In this document: positions 17,057 to 25,036 of the stretch, in pieces
How the letters are laid out: the number at the start of each line of letters is the position of its first letter
Position numbering within the stretch: position 1 is the stretch's first letter
NCBI RefSeq assembly: GCF_001429605.1
Contig: NZ_LMSS01000006.1
Coordinates: forward strand, 163,180 to 227,179
Origin: Phycicoccus sp. Soil802
GTDB taxonomy: Bacteria; Actinomycetota; Actinomycetes; Actinomycetales; Dermatophilaceae
Direction: 5' to 3'
DNA: 64,000 bases
Translations under genes and position numbers: made by a program
The notes under the pieces: generated by a model
Seen by the model: the letters and a program-made list of their open reading frames with translations, nothing else
What the model was told of the DNA's origin: nothing
Databases searched by the model: none

Positions 17057-17856
17057 GCCAGCCCCTCCACGTTGGTGCTGCCACCCACCAGGTCGAGGAA
17101 GCGGTCCTCGAGGCTCGCGCCGGCTCGCACGTCGTCGAGGGTGCCCGAGGCGCGCACCACGCCGGCGGCGATGATCGCCACGTCGGTGCAGATCCGCTCG
17201 ACCAGGTCCATCACGTGGCTCGAGAGGACCACCGTGCCACCACTGGCCGCGAAGTCCTCGAGGATCCCCCGGATGGTCCGGGCGGACACCGGGTCGACGG
17301 CCTCGAAGGGCTCGTCGAGGACCAGCAGGCGTGGGGCGTGGATCAGGGCGCAGGCCAGGGTGATCTTCTTGGTCATGCCCGCCGAGTAGTCGATGACGAG
17401 CTTGTCCTGGGCGTCGGTCAGCCCCAGTGCCGCCAAGAGCTCGGCGGTGCGCTCCGCGACGAGCTGACGGTCCATCCCACGCAACAGGCCGGCATACGTC
17501 ACCAGCTGGTGTCCGGTGAGGCGGTCGAACAGGCGCAGGCCGTCGGGGAGGATGCCGATCTGGGACTTGGCGGCGACCGGGTCGTCCCAGACGTCGACGC
17601 CGAGCACGTGGGCGGTGCCGGAGTCCGGGCGCAGCAGTCCCGTGGCCATCGACAGCGTCGTGGTCTTGCCCGCACCGTTGGGGCCGACGAGGCCGTAGAA
17701 CGAGCCCCTGGGCACGTCGAGGTCGAGGTGGTCGACCGCGGTGGTCTGGCCGAAGCGCTTGGTCAGTCCACGCAGGCCCAGGGCGATCTCGGGCTGGCGC
17801 GTGGTCACCGGTGCTGGCCCTGCGGCGGGCTCGGGAGTGGTCGGCGCGTCCTGCAT
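17032..17856 (-). CDS. ABC transporter ATP-binding protein
   Basis: 274 aa. Walker A GPNGAGKTT (residues 58-66), a somewhat degenerate signature YSAGM at 157-161, and Walker B LLVLDEP at 177-183 followed by the H-loop (SSHVMD). The CcmA-like COG1131 subgroup drives exporters such as drug, lipid or Na+ efflux systems. It partners the permease that starts within its 3' end. An N-terminal tail of about 22 residues is Pro/Ala-rich and unstructured. Start ATG at 17856. Confidence 0.93.
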   Translation of the reverse strand: MQDAPTTPEPAAGPAPVTTRQPEIALGLRGLTKRFGQTTAVDHLDLDVPRGSFYGLVGPNGAGKTTTLSMATGLLRPDSGTAHVLGVDVWDDPVAAKSQIGILPDGLRLFDRLTGHQLVTYAGLLRGMDRQLVAERTAELLAALGLTDAQDKLVIDYSAGMTKKITLACALIHAPRLLVLDEPFEAVDPVSARTIRGILEDFAASGGTVVLSSHVMDLVERICTDVAIIAAGVVRASGTLDDVRAGASLEDRFLDLVGGSTNVEGLAWLRTSSD

Positions 17857-17873
17857 GGGACGACGCTAACCCG

Positions 17874-18086
17874 TCACCGCTGTCGCGCGATGAGCATTGC
17901 CTTCTTCGGGACGTTCTGCTCCACGACGTAGCGGCGCGGCTTGTCCTCGTCGCGCTCGGCGTAGCCCATCTTCTCCAGGCGCATCAGCACCACCGGACAC
18001 GACGCGCACCGCGGCTTGTCCTTGCAGCACTTCTTCTTCGCCTTGGCGACCTTGGCTCCCTTGGGGGCCTTGGAGTTCTTGGGCAC
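17874..18086 (-). CDS. Small Cys-rich, Lys-rich conserved protein
   Basis: 70 aa, ATG at 18086. The first 20 residues are very basic (KNSKAPKGAKVAKAKKK). A cysteine cluster CCKDKPRCASC follows (four Cys, Cx6CxxC spacing after the CC pair), then a winged-helix-like stretch (LMRLEKMGYAERD). It could bind a metal ion or nucleic acid. It lies 17 bp upstream of the ABC ATPase on the same strand and may be co-transcribed. I know similar actinobacterial hypothetical proteins but no function. Confidence 0.7.
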   Translation of the reverse strand: MPKNSKAPKGAKVAKAKKKCCKDKPRCASCPVVLMRLEKMGYAERDEDKPRRYVVEQNVPKKAMLIARQR

Positions 18087-18148
18087 GGAAGGAGAGTAGG
18101 TGAGGCTATCCTAAGAACCAAATTCGACTCACTCACCGGACTGCGCGG

Positions 18149-18808
18149 TCAGCCGGCGTCGAACTCCTGCGGCGCTCCCCCGGCGAGGTCGTGGATCTGC
18201 GTGTCCTTCGACCCGAGGTTCGCCGCCTGGCCCAGGTAGAGGGCGCGGCCGGCGGCGCTGAGCAGCCCGTCGTGCACCGGGATCGCGTGCGGTGCCGCCA
18301 GGCGTCGCAGGAAGGCGGTCATCTCGCGGCTGCGCGCCCACGGGGCGTTGAGGGGGAAGGCCAGCACGTCGACTCCCTCGGGCTCGGCATCGAGGGAGTC
18401 ACCCGGGTGGAAGAAGGTGGGCTCGCCGTCCGCGCTGACCCGCATGCCCGTGTTGTGGATCCTGGGGATCTCCTCGTGGATGAGCGCGTGCAGGTCCCCC
18501 ACCCCCTGCACCGTCACCGACTCGATCGTCGTGGTGTCGCCCGCCGCGAACGCCGTCACGTCGATGCCCTTGTCGCGCAGGATCGTCGCGGTGTCGGGGT
18601 CGGTGAGGACCTGCGCGCCGGGGTTGGCCCTCAGCAGGTCGGGAAGCCGGTCCTGGTCGAGGTGGTCGGGGTGCTGGTGGGTCACGAGCACCGCGTCGAG
18701 GTTGCGCACCTCCTGGGCCGCGGGCGACCAGCCGCCGGGGTCGAGCAGGAGGCGGGTGTCGGCGACCTCGACGAGCAGGCTGGCATGTCCGAGGTGGGTG
18801 ATTCGCAT
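18149..18808 (-). CDS. MBL-fold metallo-hydrolase (UlaG-like)
   Basis: 219 aa from ATG at 18808. The frame continues upstream to 19300, but that part is an artefact overlapping the next gene. The metal site THQHPDHLD at residues 43-51 is the HxHxDH motif. MRITHLGHASLLVEV is the usual first strand of the UlaG/YtnP-like subfamily, HPGD supplies a later ligand and PVHDG the last His. Members hydrolyse lactones, phosphoesters or N-acyl phosphatidylethanolamine-like substrates, so the substrate here is open. Confidence 0.88.
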   Translation of the reverse strand: MRITHLGHASLLVEVADTRLLLDPGGWSPAAQEVRNLDAVLVTHQHPDHLDQDRLPDLLRANPGAQVLTDPDTATILRDKGIDVTAFAAGDTTTIESVTVQGVGDLHALIHEEIPRIHNTGMRVSADGEPTFFHPGDSLDAEPEGVDVLAFPLNAPWARSREMTAFLRRLAAPHAIPVHDGLLSAAGRALYLGQAANLGSKDTQIHDLAGGAPQEFDAG

Positions 18809-19024
18809 GTCCTCACCGTAGGCACAAACCTCCCGGCCAGCACCCGGTCTCCGTCCGAACTGCCGATGCCGGCGGTCTCCACGACATTGTGACTGCACCC
18901 CCGCCGTACTGGGTCGGGGCGGGCTGCAAGCCGCAGTCACGTCGCGCTTGGCCCGCGACGAATCCGAGCATTCGCGGCAAATCTGGTGAAAGGTGACAGA
19001 CTGCCGGCCTAGGGGGTGGGTTCG

Positions 19025-19813
19025 ATGGCAGAACAGAGGCATGTGCTCACACGGGACAGTCCGTGGATGCGCGCAAGAGTCCTCCTGGATCGCGAGGTCG
19101 TGAGCCGCGAGACCGTCGCCGGCGCTCTCGAACACCGCCTGTTCGGTCCCGAGGTCGACAGGGGGCGGTTCCAGCGAGGATGCGACTACGCCGCAGACGC
19201 CGGACTTGCCGCAGTGGTGTGCCGCCCCGAACACGTCTCCATAGCCGCCCGGAGGCTGCTGGGCAGCAGCACGGCGACAGTGACGACCCTGGGCTTCCAT
19301 GACACCACGAGGCTCCAGGACCCCGCCGACCTCGCTGCCGAAGCTCTTGAACTCGTGGCTGCGGGGGCCTCAGAGGTGGCCTTGGTCGTGGCACCCGGAC
19401 TCGACCGCCAGGGCTGCCTGCACCTGGTCCAGGAGCAGGTCGAAGCCGTGGTCGATGCTGTCGCGCCTGCAGGCGGCAAGGTTCGCGTCATGCTCAACAC
19501 CACGGACACGTCCAAGGAGCAGATGACAGAGTGCACGGCTCTGGTCGGCGGACTGGGGCCGTCGCTCGTCCAAGGTGGGTCGTTCCGCGGCGACCGCGCG
19601 ACGTTCTCGCAGATCGAGGCGATGCGCCATTGCCTCCCCGACAGGGTCCTGCTGAAGTGGACCCAGCCGTTGCGGTCGGTGGAGATGATGTTGGTGTCCA
19701 TGGCCCTTGGCGTCGACCGCTTCAACGGCGACATCCCCGCTCTCCTGGAGTCGGCGAAACGCAGCACCCGCATCGCACCACTCAAGCTCCCTGTTCATGG
19801 TGTCGACTTCTGA
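19025..19813 (+). CDS. DeoC-fold protein lacking two key catalytic residues
   Basis: 262 aa from ATG at 19025 (AGGGGG eight bases upstream; a GTG at 19016 is also in frame). The overall pattern is that of deoxyribose-phosphate aldolase: AAVVCRPEHVSIA at strand 1, TVTTLGFHDTT, ELVAAGASEVALVV, KVRVMLNTTDTSKEQM, GPSLVQGGSF, RVLLKWTQPLR, then LGVDRFNGD. The Schiff-base Lys (KTSTG in DeoC) is Gln here, and the Asp of EVDVV is Ala (EVALVV); only the second Lys (LLKWTQ) remains. It is therefore probably not an active aldolase. It may be a regulatory or repurposed homologue. It is transcribed alone, towards the rnpB island. Confidence 0.6.
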   Translation: MAEQRHVLTRDSPWMRARVLLDREVVSRETVAGALEHRLFGPEVDRGRFQRGCDYAADAGLAAVVCRPEHVSIAARRLLGSSTATVTTLGFHDTTRLQDPADLAAEALELVAAGASEVALVVAPGLDRQGCLHLVQEQVEAVVDAVAPAGGKVRVMLNTTDTSKEQMTECTALVGGLGPSLVQGGSFRGDRATFSQIEAMRHCLPDRVLLKWTQPLRSVEMMLVSMALGVDRFNGDIPALLESAKRSTRIAPLKLPVHGVDF

Positions 19814-19858
19814 CATTCCTCAACGGGTCGTGAGTCACCACGGGACGCTCGCTCGGCG

Positions 19859-20125
19859 TCAGGACAGCCATGGCCTTGGGTGGATGAGTCGGTCGATACG
19901 CCCGGTCCAGCGACAACTAGCCCCTGACCTGCGCATTTCCTTCCCCTGATCCGTCTCTAGTCCGTGAGCGAACTCGATCGCGCCCACGATCCGTGCTTGA
20001 TCCGAGAGCCAAAGGTGGCCGTAGGTGCGCAGCGTCCCTGAGGGATCTGCGTGCCCCAGACGGGTGCGGCCGGTGACCTGCTGCCCGGCGACGTCCTGCT
20101 GCTCAGGCTGGTTGAGGGGCTGCAC
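19859..20125 (-). pseudogene. C-terminal fragment of a tyrosine recombinase (integrase)
   Basis: The segment VTGRTRLGHADPSGTLRTYG followed by HLW matches the end of a phage/ICE integrase: LGHAxPS...TYGHLW with the nucleophilic Tyr. Nothing matching the catalytic Arg box or the N-terminal domain is found in frame, so only about 50 conserved residues remain. The reading frame runs through the att core and ends at 19859 with RIDRLIHPRPWLS, as expected for an integrase gene lying against its own attachment site. This is direct evidence that the 19.9-21.9 kb stretch was an integrated element. Confidence 0.75.
19877..19902. other. Attachment site copy (duplicate of the rnpB 3' end)
   Basis: 26 bp beginning TGGGTGGATGAGTCGG and ending GATACGCC, identical to 21910-21935, which is the true 3' end of rnpB. 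Similarity continues weakly for about 8 bp to the right. It marks the distal boundary of the inserted element. Confidence 0.85.
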
Positions 20126-20306
20126 GCGCCGGAGGCGTCAGCTTCACGCGCACCCGCCTCAACTTCTGCATGGCCCGACCGACGGACTTCACCGACCTGA
20201 AGGACACCGCCCTGTGATGGTGCAGGACGGTGTGCGCCTGCTCACCACACGTGGACCAATCGCGCCGCAGCAGCAGCCGAGTCGGTGCCCGTCGTGGCCG
20301 TGTCCG

Positions 20307-21293
20307 GTGGGGAGGCCCACGTCACCCTTCGCTGTCCTCGTGATCGTGTCGCACTCGTTCTCCCTGCTCGGCCACCCAGAGCCCATCTACGCCGGCGTCC
20401 CCCTGGGCGGGTGGGCAGTCGCCGGCTTCTTCACCATCTCCGGATACCTCATCCCCCGCGCCCGCCTCCACACCGACCTCGGCACCTTCCTCCTGCGCCG
20501 GGCACGCCGCATCTACCCCGCGTTCTGGGCCTGCTGCGCCATCATCGCCCTCATCGCCTCACCGATCGCCGCACACCTCACCGGCGCCACCTACCTGCCG
20601 CGTGCCGCCCTCACCTACGTCGTCACCAACGCCAGCACCTTCATCACCCAGCAGACCATCGGCGACGAAACGGCGGGCGCCCCGGCCGGCCTCGTCATGT
20701 GGAACGGCCCAGCGTGGACCCTCGTGTTCGAGCTCCTCTGCTACCTCATCGCAGGAAGCACGCTGACTCTCGCTACGGCCCGCCGACACCAGACGACGGT
20801 CGCGCTGGCGACCTACGCCATCGCGACGACATCCGCCATCACGACCGACAACCAGCACGGCCTCGGTTGGTTCGTCGCCCTCTTCGCCGCCGGCTGGGTC
20901 ATCTCCACCCGCGCCGACCACATCCGCCCAACCCGCGGCACCACCCGGATCGCCCTGGCATTTGCCGTTGCGATGGCGATGGTGCACCCCGCGCTGGCCG
21001 CCATACCGCTGGCCTACGCGATCCTCGCCGGCGGCGCGCTCCTACCCGTCCGGCAGTTCCGCACCAACGACATCTCCTACGGCACGTACCTGTATGGGTG
21101 GCCCACCCAGCAGCTGCTCATCGTCCTCGGCGTCGACGCCCAAGGGATCGGCATCTTCCTCCCCGTCGCGGTCGGCGTCGCGATGTTCGCAGGCACCGCG
21201 TCTTGGTTCCTGCTCGAGCGGAGGCTCTTGCCTCGGCGCGCCCAGGTGGTGGCAGCGCCGGCAGCCAGCCAGGCCCTCAACCAGCTTGTCTAG
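20307..21293 (+). pseudogene. Acyltransferase-3 (OafA-like) family membrane protein, 5'-truncated
   Basis: From residue 8 onward this is a polytopic acyltransferase: FAVLVIVSHSFSLLG (with the conserved His), VAGFFTISGYLI, LRRARRIYPAFWAC, then alternating hydrophobic segments to LLERRLLPRR. Such enzymes O-acylate cell-surface sugars. The usual opening LDGLR...A before the first helix is missing, and the sequence upstream of the in-frame GTG at 20307 shows no match in any frame. The 5' end therefore seems to have been lost during rearrangement of the element. Intact copies are about 350-400 residues; this one is 328 at most. Expression is doubtful. Confidence 0.6.
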
Positions 21294-21508
21294 GGCCGGC
21301 GCTTCTCGCGTGCCTTCTGAGCCTCGAGGTACTCAGCCAGAGCACGCCGCTCAGATGGATCGACCCGGGGACTCGTGTCGGCGCCGATCGGCGGTGCAGG
21401 GTTTCCTGCTTCGCGCCTGGCACGGCGCCTCTCGATAGCTCGATAGCTGTACCAAGTGACGGCCCCACCTGCGATGCCGAGCAGTAGCCCGAGCGCTTCG
21501 GGGCTCAC
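21290..21508 (-). CDS. Small single-pass membrane protein
   Basis: 72 aa from a GTG at 21508. Residues 5-23 form a membrane segment (ALGLLLGIAGGAVTWYSY) followed by a basic stretch (RAIERRRARREAG) and a charged helix. The stop overlaps the acyltransferase stop by 4 bp. Plausible codon use, no recognised family. It lies within the rnpB-borne element. Confidence 0.4.
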   Translation of the reverse strand: MSPEALGLLLGIAGGAVTWYSYRAIERRRARREAGNPAPPIGADTSPRVDPSERRALAEYLEAQKAREKRRP

Positions 21509-21586
21509 AAGTCACGTCGTCTCATGCCTGACCCTCTCAGACCGGGACATGCCACGCGGCCGATTCAGCCCACGTACTCTGACCCC

Positions 21587-21823
21587 GTGTGGCGCTACTC
21601 CCTCTTTGACTTCCGCATGGACGGGTCCGAAGGCGCCCTCGAGACCTGGTGCGCCCGGCTCGCTGAGGACGGGTGATAGCTCTGGGACGCGGGCATCGGC
21701 GCCGTCGTCGAGCAGGAGGGGCGCGAGGTGCGACGGCTCAGCTTGCGACGGTGCCTTGCTGGTCCGTCCCAGGTCCGTCCGAGCGACGACCGCGGGCCAC
21801 AGGTCCGTGGCGGGTCCGTCTGA
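21587..21823 (+). pseudogene. Small gene fragment interrupted by two tandem in-frame stops
   Basis: GTG at 21587 opens a 29-codon frame (WRYSLFDFRMDGSEGALETW and on) ending in TGA-TAG at 21674-21679. The same frame then continues with LWDAGIGAVVEQEGREVRRL to a stop at 21821. The two parts look like one small alpha/beta protein whose middle codons became stops. No homologue is recognised; it may equally be chance. Confidence 0.3.
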
Positions 21824-21881
21824 ATCGCGGTCGATTGTTCCCTGCGACTCCCCAACGCTCACGCGACATTCGTGCAGGTCA

Positions 21882-21899
21882 GAGGCTGACAAGCCTCTC
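21882..21899 (-). terminator. Hairpin just 3' of rnpB, on the element side
   Basis: AGAGGCT and AGCCTCT separated by four bases, about 10 bp past the 3' end of rnpB in the direction of rnpB transcription. It lies inside the inserted element, so the element appears to provide the terminator for the interrupted RNA gene. Confidence 0.5.
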
Positions 21900-21907
21900 G
21901 AGCACGC

Positions 21908-22317
21908 AGTGGGTGGATGAGTCGGTCGATACGCCGGGTTCTGTCACCGCTGGTCGTTACCAACCAGCGGGGGACGGTCATCCATCTAGGACAGCCGTTG
22001 CCGACTGCCTCCAGCGCCCTACCCGTGCACTCGGGCGGGCCGCCCTCGAACGTGCACTGTCTGAGCTTGCTCCAGGTGGGGTTTACCTAGCCGGACCAGT
22101 CACCTGGCCCGCTGGTGGTCTCTTACACCACCGTTTCACCCTTACCGCGGTGCCGGCCCGGCCGAGGCCGGGTGGTCCACCGTGGCGGTCTGTTCTCTGT
22201 GGCACTGTCCCGCGGGTCACCCCGGGTGGCCGTTAGCCACCACCTTGCCCTTCGGAGCCCGGACGTTCCTCGGCGGTGATTGCTCACCGACGCGACCGCC
22301 TGACCGACTCATCCGTC
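21908..22317 (-). ncRNA. rnpB: RNase P RNA (rnpB), bacterial type A
   Basis: Read leftward, the 5' end begins near 22316 with GGATGAGTCGGTC (P1 5' strand). It continues with GAGGAACGTCCGGGCTCC (the conserved CR-I region, 22247-22264) and the AAGGGCAAGGTGGTGGCTAA segment. Near 21910-21935 comes GGCGTATCGACCGACTCATC, whose CGACCGACTCATCC pairs with the 5' strand to close P1. The CR-V element is visible around 22000. The RNA cleaves the 5' leader of tRNAs. The 3' 26 bp are duplicated at 19877-19902. Ends are accurate to a few bases only. Confidence 0.93.
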
Positions 22318-22321
22318 GCCA

Positions 22322-22327
22322 AGGATA
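22322..22327 (-). promoter_or_regulatory. Likely -10 element of rnpB
   Basis: On the minus strand TATCCT lies about 6-7 bases before the expected 5' end of rnpB at 22316. The -35 region would fall within the adjoining palindrome at 22332-22365. Confidence 0.5.
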
Positions 22328-22331
22328 GGGC

Positions 22332-22365
22332 AGGTATGCCGCGTGGCCGGCCACGCGGCATACCT
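22332..22365. terminator. 34-bp perfect palindrome made of two GTATGCCGCG words
   Basis: AGGTATGCCGCGTGGCC followed directly by its reverse complement. It lies between the DUF559 remnant (-) and rnpB (-). It may terminate upstream leftward transcripts and overlaps the rnpB promoter region. The arms carry the octamer discussed in the findings. Confidence 0.6.
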
Positions 22366-22761
22366 CACCCCCGCCCTGCGCCCCGAGACGGCCCTGTTGG
22401 AAGCGAAACGCCCGGAACTCCGGAAGTTCTCGCTCGGACCCCGGACGCGACAGCGAGGGCGTCCTTGACCTGACCCAGGAACGCGGCGGTCTCGAGCCGC
22501 AGGCCGACCAGGTCGATCGTCAGCGCGATCGCGCCGCCGAGCTGCAACGCGTTGCGCCGGAGGTTGTCCGACGTGACGGCGAGCCCCTGGCGGTGCTGGG
22601 CGCCGTCGATCTCGACGACCACTCCGTGCTCCTCCCAGGCGACGTCGAGGTAGATCCGTCCTCGGGGTCCGCGGCGCACCACCTGACGGGTGGGCTCGGG
22701 CAGGCCGTTGACTCGGCACAGGCTCGGAAGAAGCGCTCCCAACAGGGCGGGGAGGGTCGAG
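22366..22761 (-). pseudogene. DUF559 (Vsr-like endonuclease fold) C-terminal remnant
   Basis: The readable part LDVAWEEHGVVVEIDGAQHRQ, LAVTSDNLRRNALQLGGAIALTI is the DUF559 core: an Asp in LDVAW, EIDG with Gln-His, and a following helix. Whole actinobacterial proteins of this type are about 300 residues with an N-terminal AbiEi/HTH-like domain, which is absent here. The frame starts directly after the stop codon of the upstream RNB gene, in the same phase, with only a TTG (22742) as possible start. This indicates a deletion that removed the N-terminus and fused the remnant behind rnb. Confidence 0.6.
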
Positions 22762-22763
22762 GG

Positions 22764-24212
22764 CTAGTGGACGATCTCGAACCGGACCGTGCCGGTCGCG
22801 ACGGTGGCCTCGGTGAGCCTGACCTGCACCGCGGTGCCGAGCTCGTTCTGCCCATCGGCGTTGGCGAGCACGGCCGGGTCCTGGATCTGCACGACGGCCC
22901 CGCCCTTCTCGCGCTTGTCCACGACCATCGCGTCGAACACCTCGCCGACCCGGTCCTCGAGGGCCGCGGCCTCGACGGCGTCGGCGCAGGCGCGCTCAAC
23001 ACCGTGGGCGACCTTGTCGGACGCGGCCATCACCTCGGGCAGCGAGGGCAGCGCCTCGCGAGCCCACGCGGGCACCTCGGCGCCGGAGCTGAGGGCCTCG
23101 CAGATCGCGAGCCCGAACCGGTCGACGAGCCGGCGCAGGGGTGCCGTGACGTGGGCGTAGGGAGCGGCCACCGCGGCGTGCTCGGCCTGCTCGGGGAGCT
23201 CCCCGTCGAACGGCGTGTAGCCGGCACCGCGGAAGAGCGCCGTCGCCTCGTGGATGAGCGCGAGGTGCTTGGCGTTGGTCCGGTCGAGCGTGCGCAGGAA
23301 CTCGCCGTAGGGCGTGCCCTTGTGCCACTCGACGCCGAGCGCCCGGCTCGCGTGGCGGAACCGCCCGACGGCGTTCTGGTCGGGTGCTGGCATGGTGCGC
23401 AGGATGCCGACCTTGGCCTTCAGCATCATCTCGGCTGCCGCCATGCCGGTCATCAGCGAGATCTGGGCGTTCCAGTCCTCGACCTCCAGCGGCGGCCGGA
23501 AGTACAGCCGGTAGTGGCCGTGGTCGTCCTCGTTGACCTCCTGCTCGGGCATCGGCAGGCTCGCCCCGCCCCGGCGGCGCTCGAACTCGATCCGCTTGAG
23601 CCCGACCTCCTTGAGCAGCAGGAGCCGCTCGTCGGCCGAGCCGTCGTCGATGGCCTGCTGCACTCCCTCGTAGTCCAGCCGGTCGGTGCTGCGCACCATC
23701 GCCCGATAGACCACGACCTCGGTGCCCTCACCATCGGCCTTGAGCGCCATGTCCCAGACGAACGCCGGGCGGGTCTGGCCGGCGAGAAGGCTGGCCGCGT
23801 CCTCACTCAGCACCGGTGGGTGCAGCGGTGTGCGCTGGTCGGGGGCGTAGATGGTCTGCCCGCGGCGCCGGGTCTCGGCGTCGACGGCTCCCCCGGCCCG
23901 GACGTAGGCCGGCACGTCGGCGATGGCGTAGCGGACGCGGTAGCCGTCACCGGCGCGCTCGATGTGCAGCGCCTGGTCGAGGTCCATCGACCCCGGGGGG
24001 TCGATGGTGAGGAACGGCAGGGCGGTCTCGTCGCGTTCGGGCAGGTCGGGAGCCTCGGCGGCAGCCTTCGCCTCGGACTCCACCTCGGGCGGGAAGGCCT
24101 CGGGGACCTTCAGCTCGGCCCGGATGGCGTCGAACCTCGCCACCAGGGCAGCGGACTGCTTGGCGGTCTGCTCGCGCGTGGGTTCCTGGACGTGGATGCT
24201 GCGCTTGGGCAT
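22764..24212 (-). CDS. RNB-domain ribonuclease (RNase II/R family)
   Basis: 482 aa, ATG at 24212. The signature TIDPPGSMDLDQALHI at residues 69-84 contains the metal-binding Asp residues of the RNB catalytic centre. AAPYAHVTAPLRRLVDRFGL is the second conserved block (Y..VTSPLRR in RNase II), with Ala in place of Ser. There is no classical S1 domain at the C-terminus, only about 60 residues of beta-rich sequence, and the N-terminal cold-shock domains are reduced. It is expected to be a 3'-5' exoribonuclease in the cytoplasm. It fits the short actinobacterial RNB subgroup rather than E. coli RNase II or R. Confidence 0.9.
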   Translation of the reverse strand: MPKRSIHVQEPTREQTAKQSAALVARFDAIRAELKVPEAFPPEVESEAKAAAEAPDLPERDETALPFLTIDPPGSMDLDQALHIERAGDGYRVRYAIADVPAYVRAGGAVDAETRRRGQTIYAPDQRTPLHPPVLSEDAASLLAGQTRPAFVWDMALKADGEGTEVVVYRAMVRSTDRLDYEGVQQAIDDGSADERLLLLKEVGLKRIEFERRRGGASLPMPEQEVNEDDHGHYRLYFRPPLEVEDWNAQISLMTGMAAAEMMLKAKVGILRTMPAPDQNAVGRFRHASRALGVEWHKGTPYGEFLRTLDRTNAKHLALIHEATALFRGAGYTPFDGELPEQAEHAAVAAPYAHVTAPLRRLVDRFGLAICEALSSGAEVPAWAREALPSLPEVMAASDKVAHGVERACADAVEAAALEDRVGEVFDAMVVDKREKGGAVVQIQDPAVLANADGQNELGTAVQVRLTEATVATGTVRFEIVH

Positions 24213-24286
24213 GACCCCAACCTAACCAGCACCCGGCGCCGGGAGCCGTCGGCGGACCGCCGCCCCGCTGGTCCTAGGCTGTCCGT

Positions 24287-25036
24287 GTGCTCATCCTGCT
24301 GCCGCCGTCGGAGTCGAAGACCGGGCGGACCCGCGGCCGGCCGGTGGCCCACGAGCACCTCTCCTTCCCCGAGCTCGCGCCGACCCGCCAGGCCGTCGCC
24401 GAGGCAGTCGCGAAGGTCAGTGCGCACCCCGATGCAGCGGCCACCCTGGGCGTCAGTGCCAACCTCACCGCCGAGATCGCCCGCAACCTGGTGCTCCACA
24501 CCGCACCGGCCCTGCCCGCGTCCCGTGTCTACTCAGGGGTGCTGTACGACGCGCTGGCCTACGCCGACCTCGACCCCGCCGCGAAGCGTCGTGCCAACCG
24601 GTGGGTCGTCGTCGTCTCGGCCCTCTACGGCGCCGTCCGCCCCACCGACGCGATCGCCCCGTACCGCCTGTCGATGGCCGTGAACCTCCCGGGCGTGGGG
24701 CCGCTCGCCAGCGCCTGGAAGCCCGAGCTCACCGCCGTCCTCCCCGAGGTCGCCGGCCGTGGCGTCGTGGTCGACTGCCGCTCCAGCACGTATGCCGCGG
24801 CGTGGACGCCCACGGGCGACCTCGCCGACCGCTGGGTGCAGGTCCGGGTCCCGGGCGCCACCCACATGGCCAAGCACACCAGGGGTCTGGTCGCGCGCGA
24901 GCTGTGCCAGGTGGGACGCGATGTCAGGCGGGTGCGCGACCTGGCCACGGTGCTCGAGCAGTCGTTCGACGTCGAGCTCACCCCGCCGGGCAAGGCCGGC
25001 CGACCCTGGATCCTCGACGCCGCAGCTCGCAGGTGA
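24287..25036 (+). CDS. yaaA: Peroxide stress protein YaaA (DUF328)
   Basis: 249 aa from GTG at 24287. The start LILLPPSESKT is the invariant opening of the YaaA/DUF328 family, and VVSALYGAVRPTDAIAPYRL and GATHMAKHTRGLVARELC are its conserved central and C-terminal blocks. In E. coli YaaA limits free iron and Fenton damage during peroxide stress and binds DNA; its role here is inferred. The stop overlaps the start of the next gene (GTGA at 25033-25036), so the two are likely co-translated. Confidence 0.9.
   Translation: MLILLPPSESKTGRTRGRPVAHEHLSFPELAPTRQAVAEAVAKVSAHPDAAATLGVSANLTAEIARNLVLHTAPALPASRVYSGVLYDALAYADLDPAAKRRANRWVVVVSALYGAVRPTDAIAPYRLSMAVNLPGVGPLASAWKPELTAVLPEVAGRGVVVDCRSSTYAAAWTPTGDLADRWVQVRVPGATHMAKHTRGLVARELCQVGRDVRRVRDLATVLEQSFDVELTPPGKAGRPWILDAAARR

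Larger units (their letters stand above)
19877..21935. mobile_element. Degenerate integrative element inserted in the 3' end of rnpB
   Basis: About 2.06 kb bounded by 26-bp direct repeats of the rnpB 3' end. Contents from left to right: integrase C-terminal fragment (-), a non-coding or decayed stretch 20126-20306, a truncated acyltransferase (+), a 72-aa membrane protein (-) and a fragment with tandem in-frame stops (+). The octamer GTATGCCG, common elsewhere in the window, is absent here, and codon use is less biased. Both are compatible with foreign origin. At 20140-20217 one frame reads SFTRTRLNFCMARPTDF and stops at 20217; it looks like the tail of a lost gene that I cannot identify. Confidence 0.75.

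Noticed and set aside
22332-22365. Palindrome as an insertion-sequence end or origin element
   Set aside because: No flanking duplication or transposase. The arms are simply two copies of the recurrent octamer with a terminator-like arrangement.
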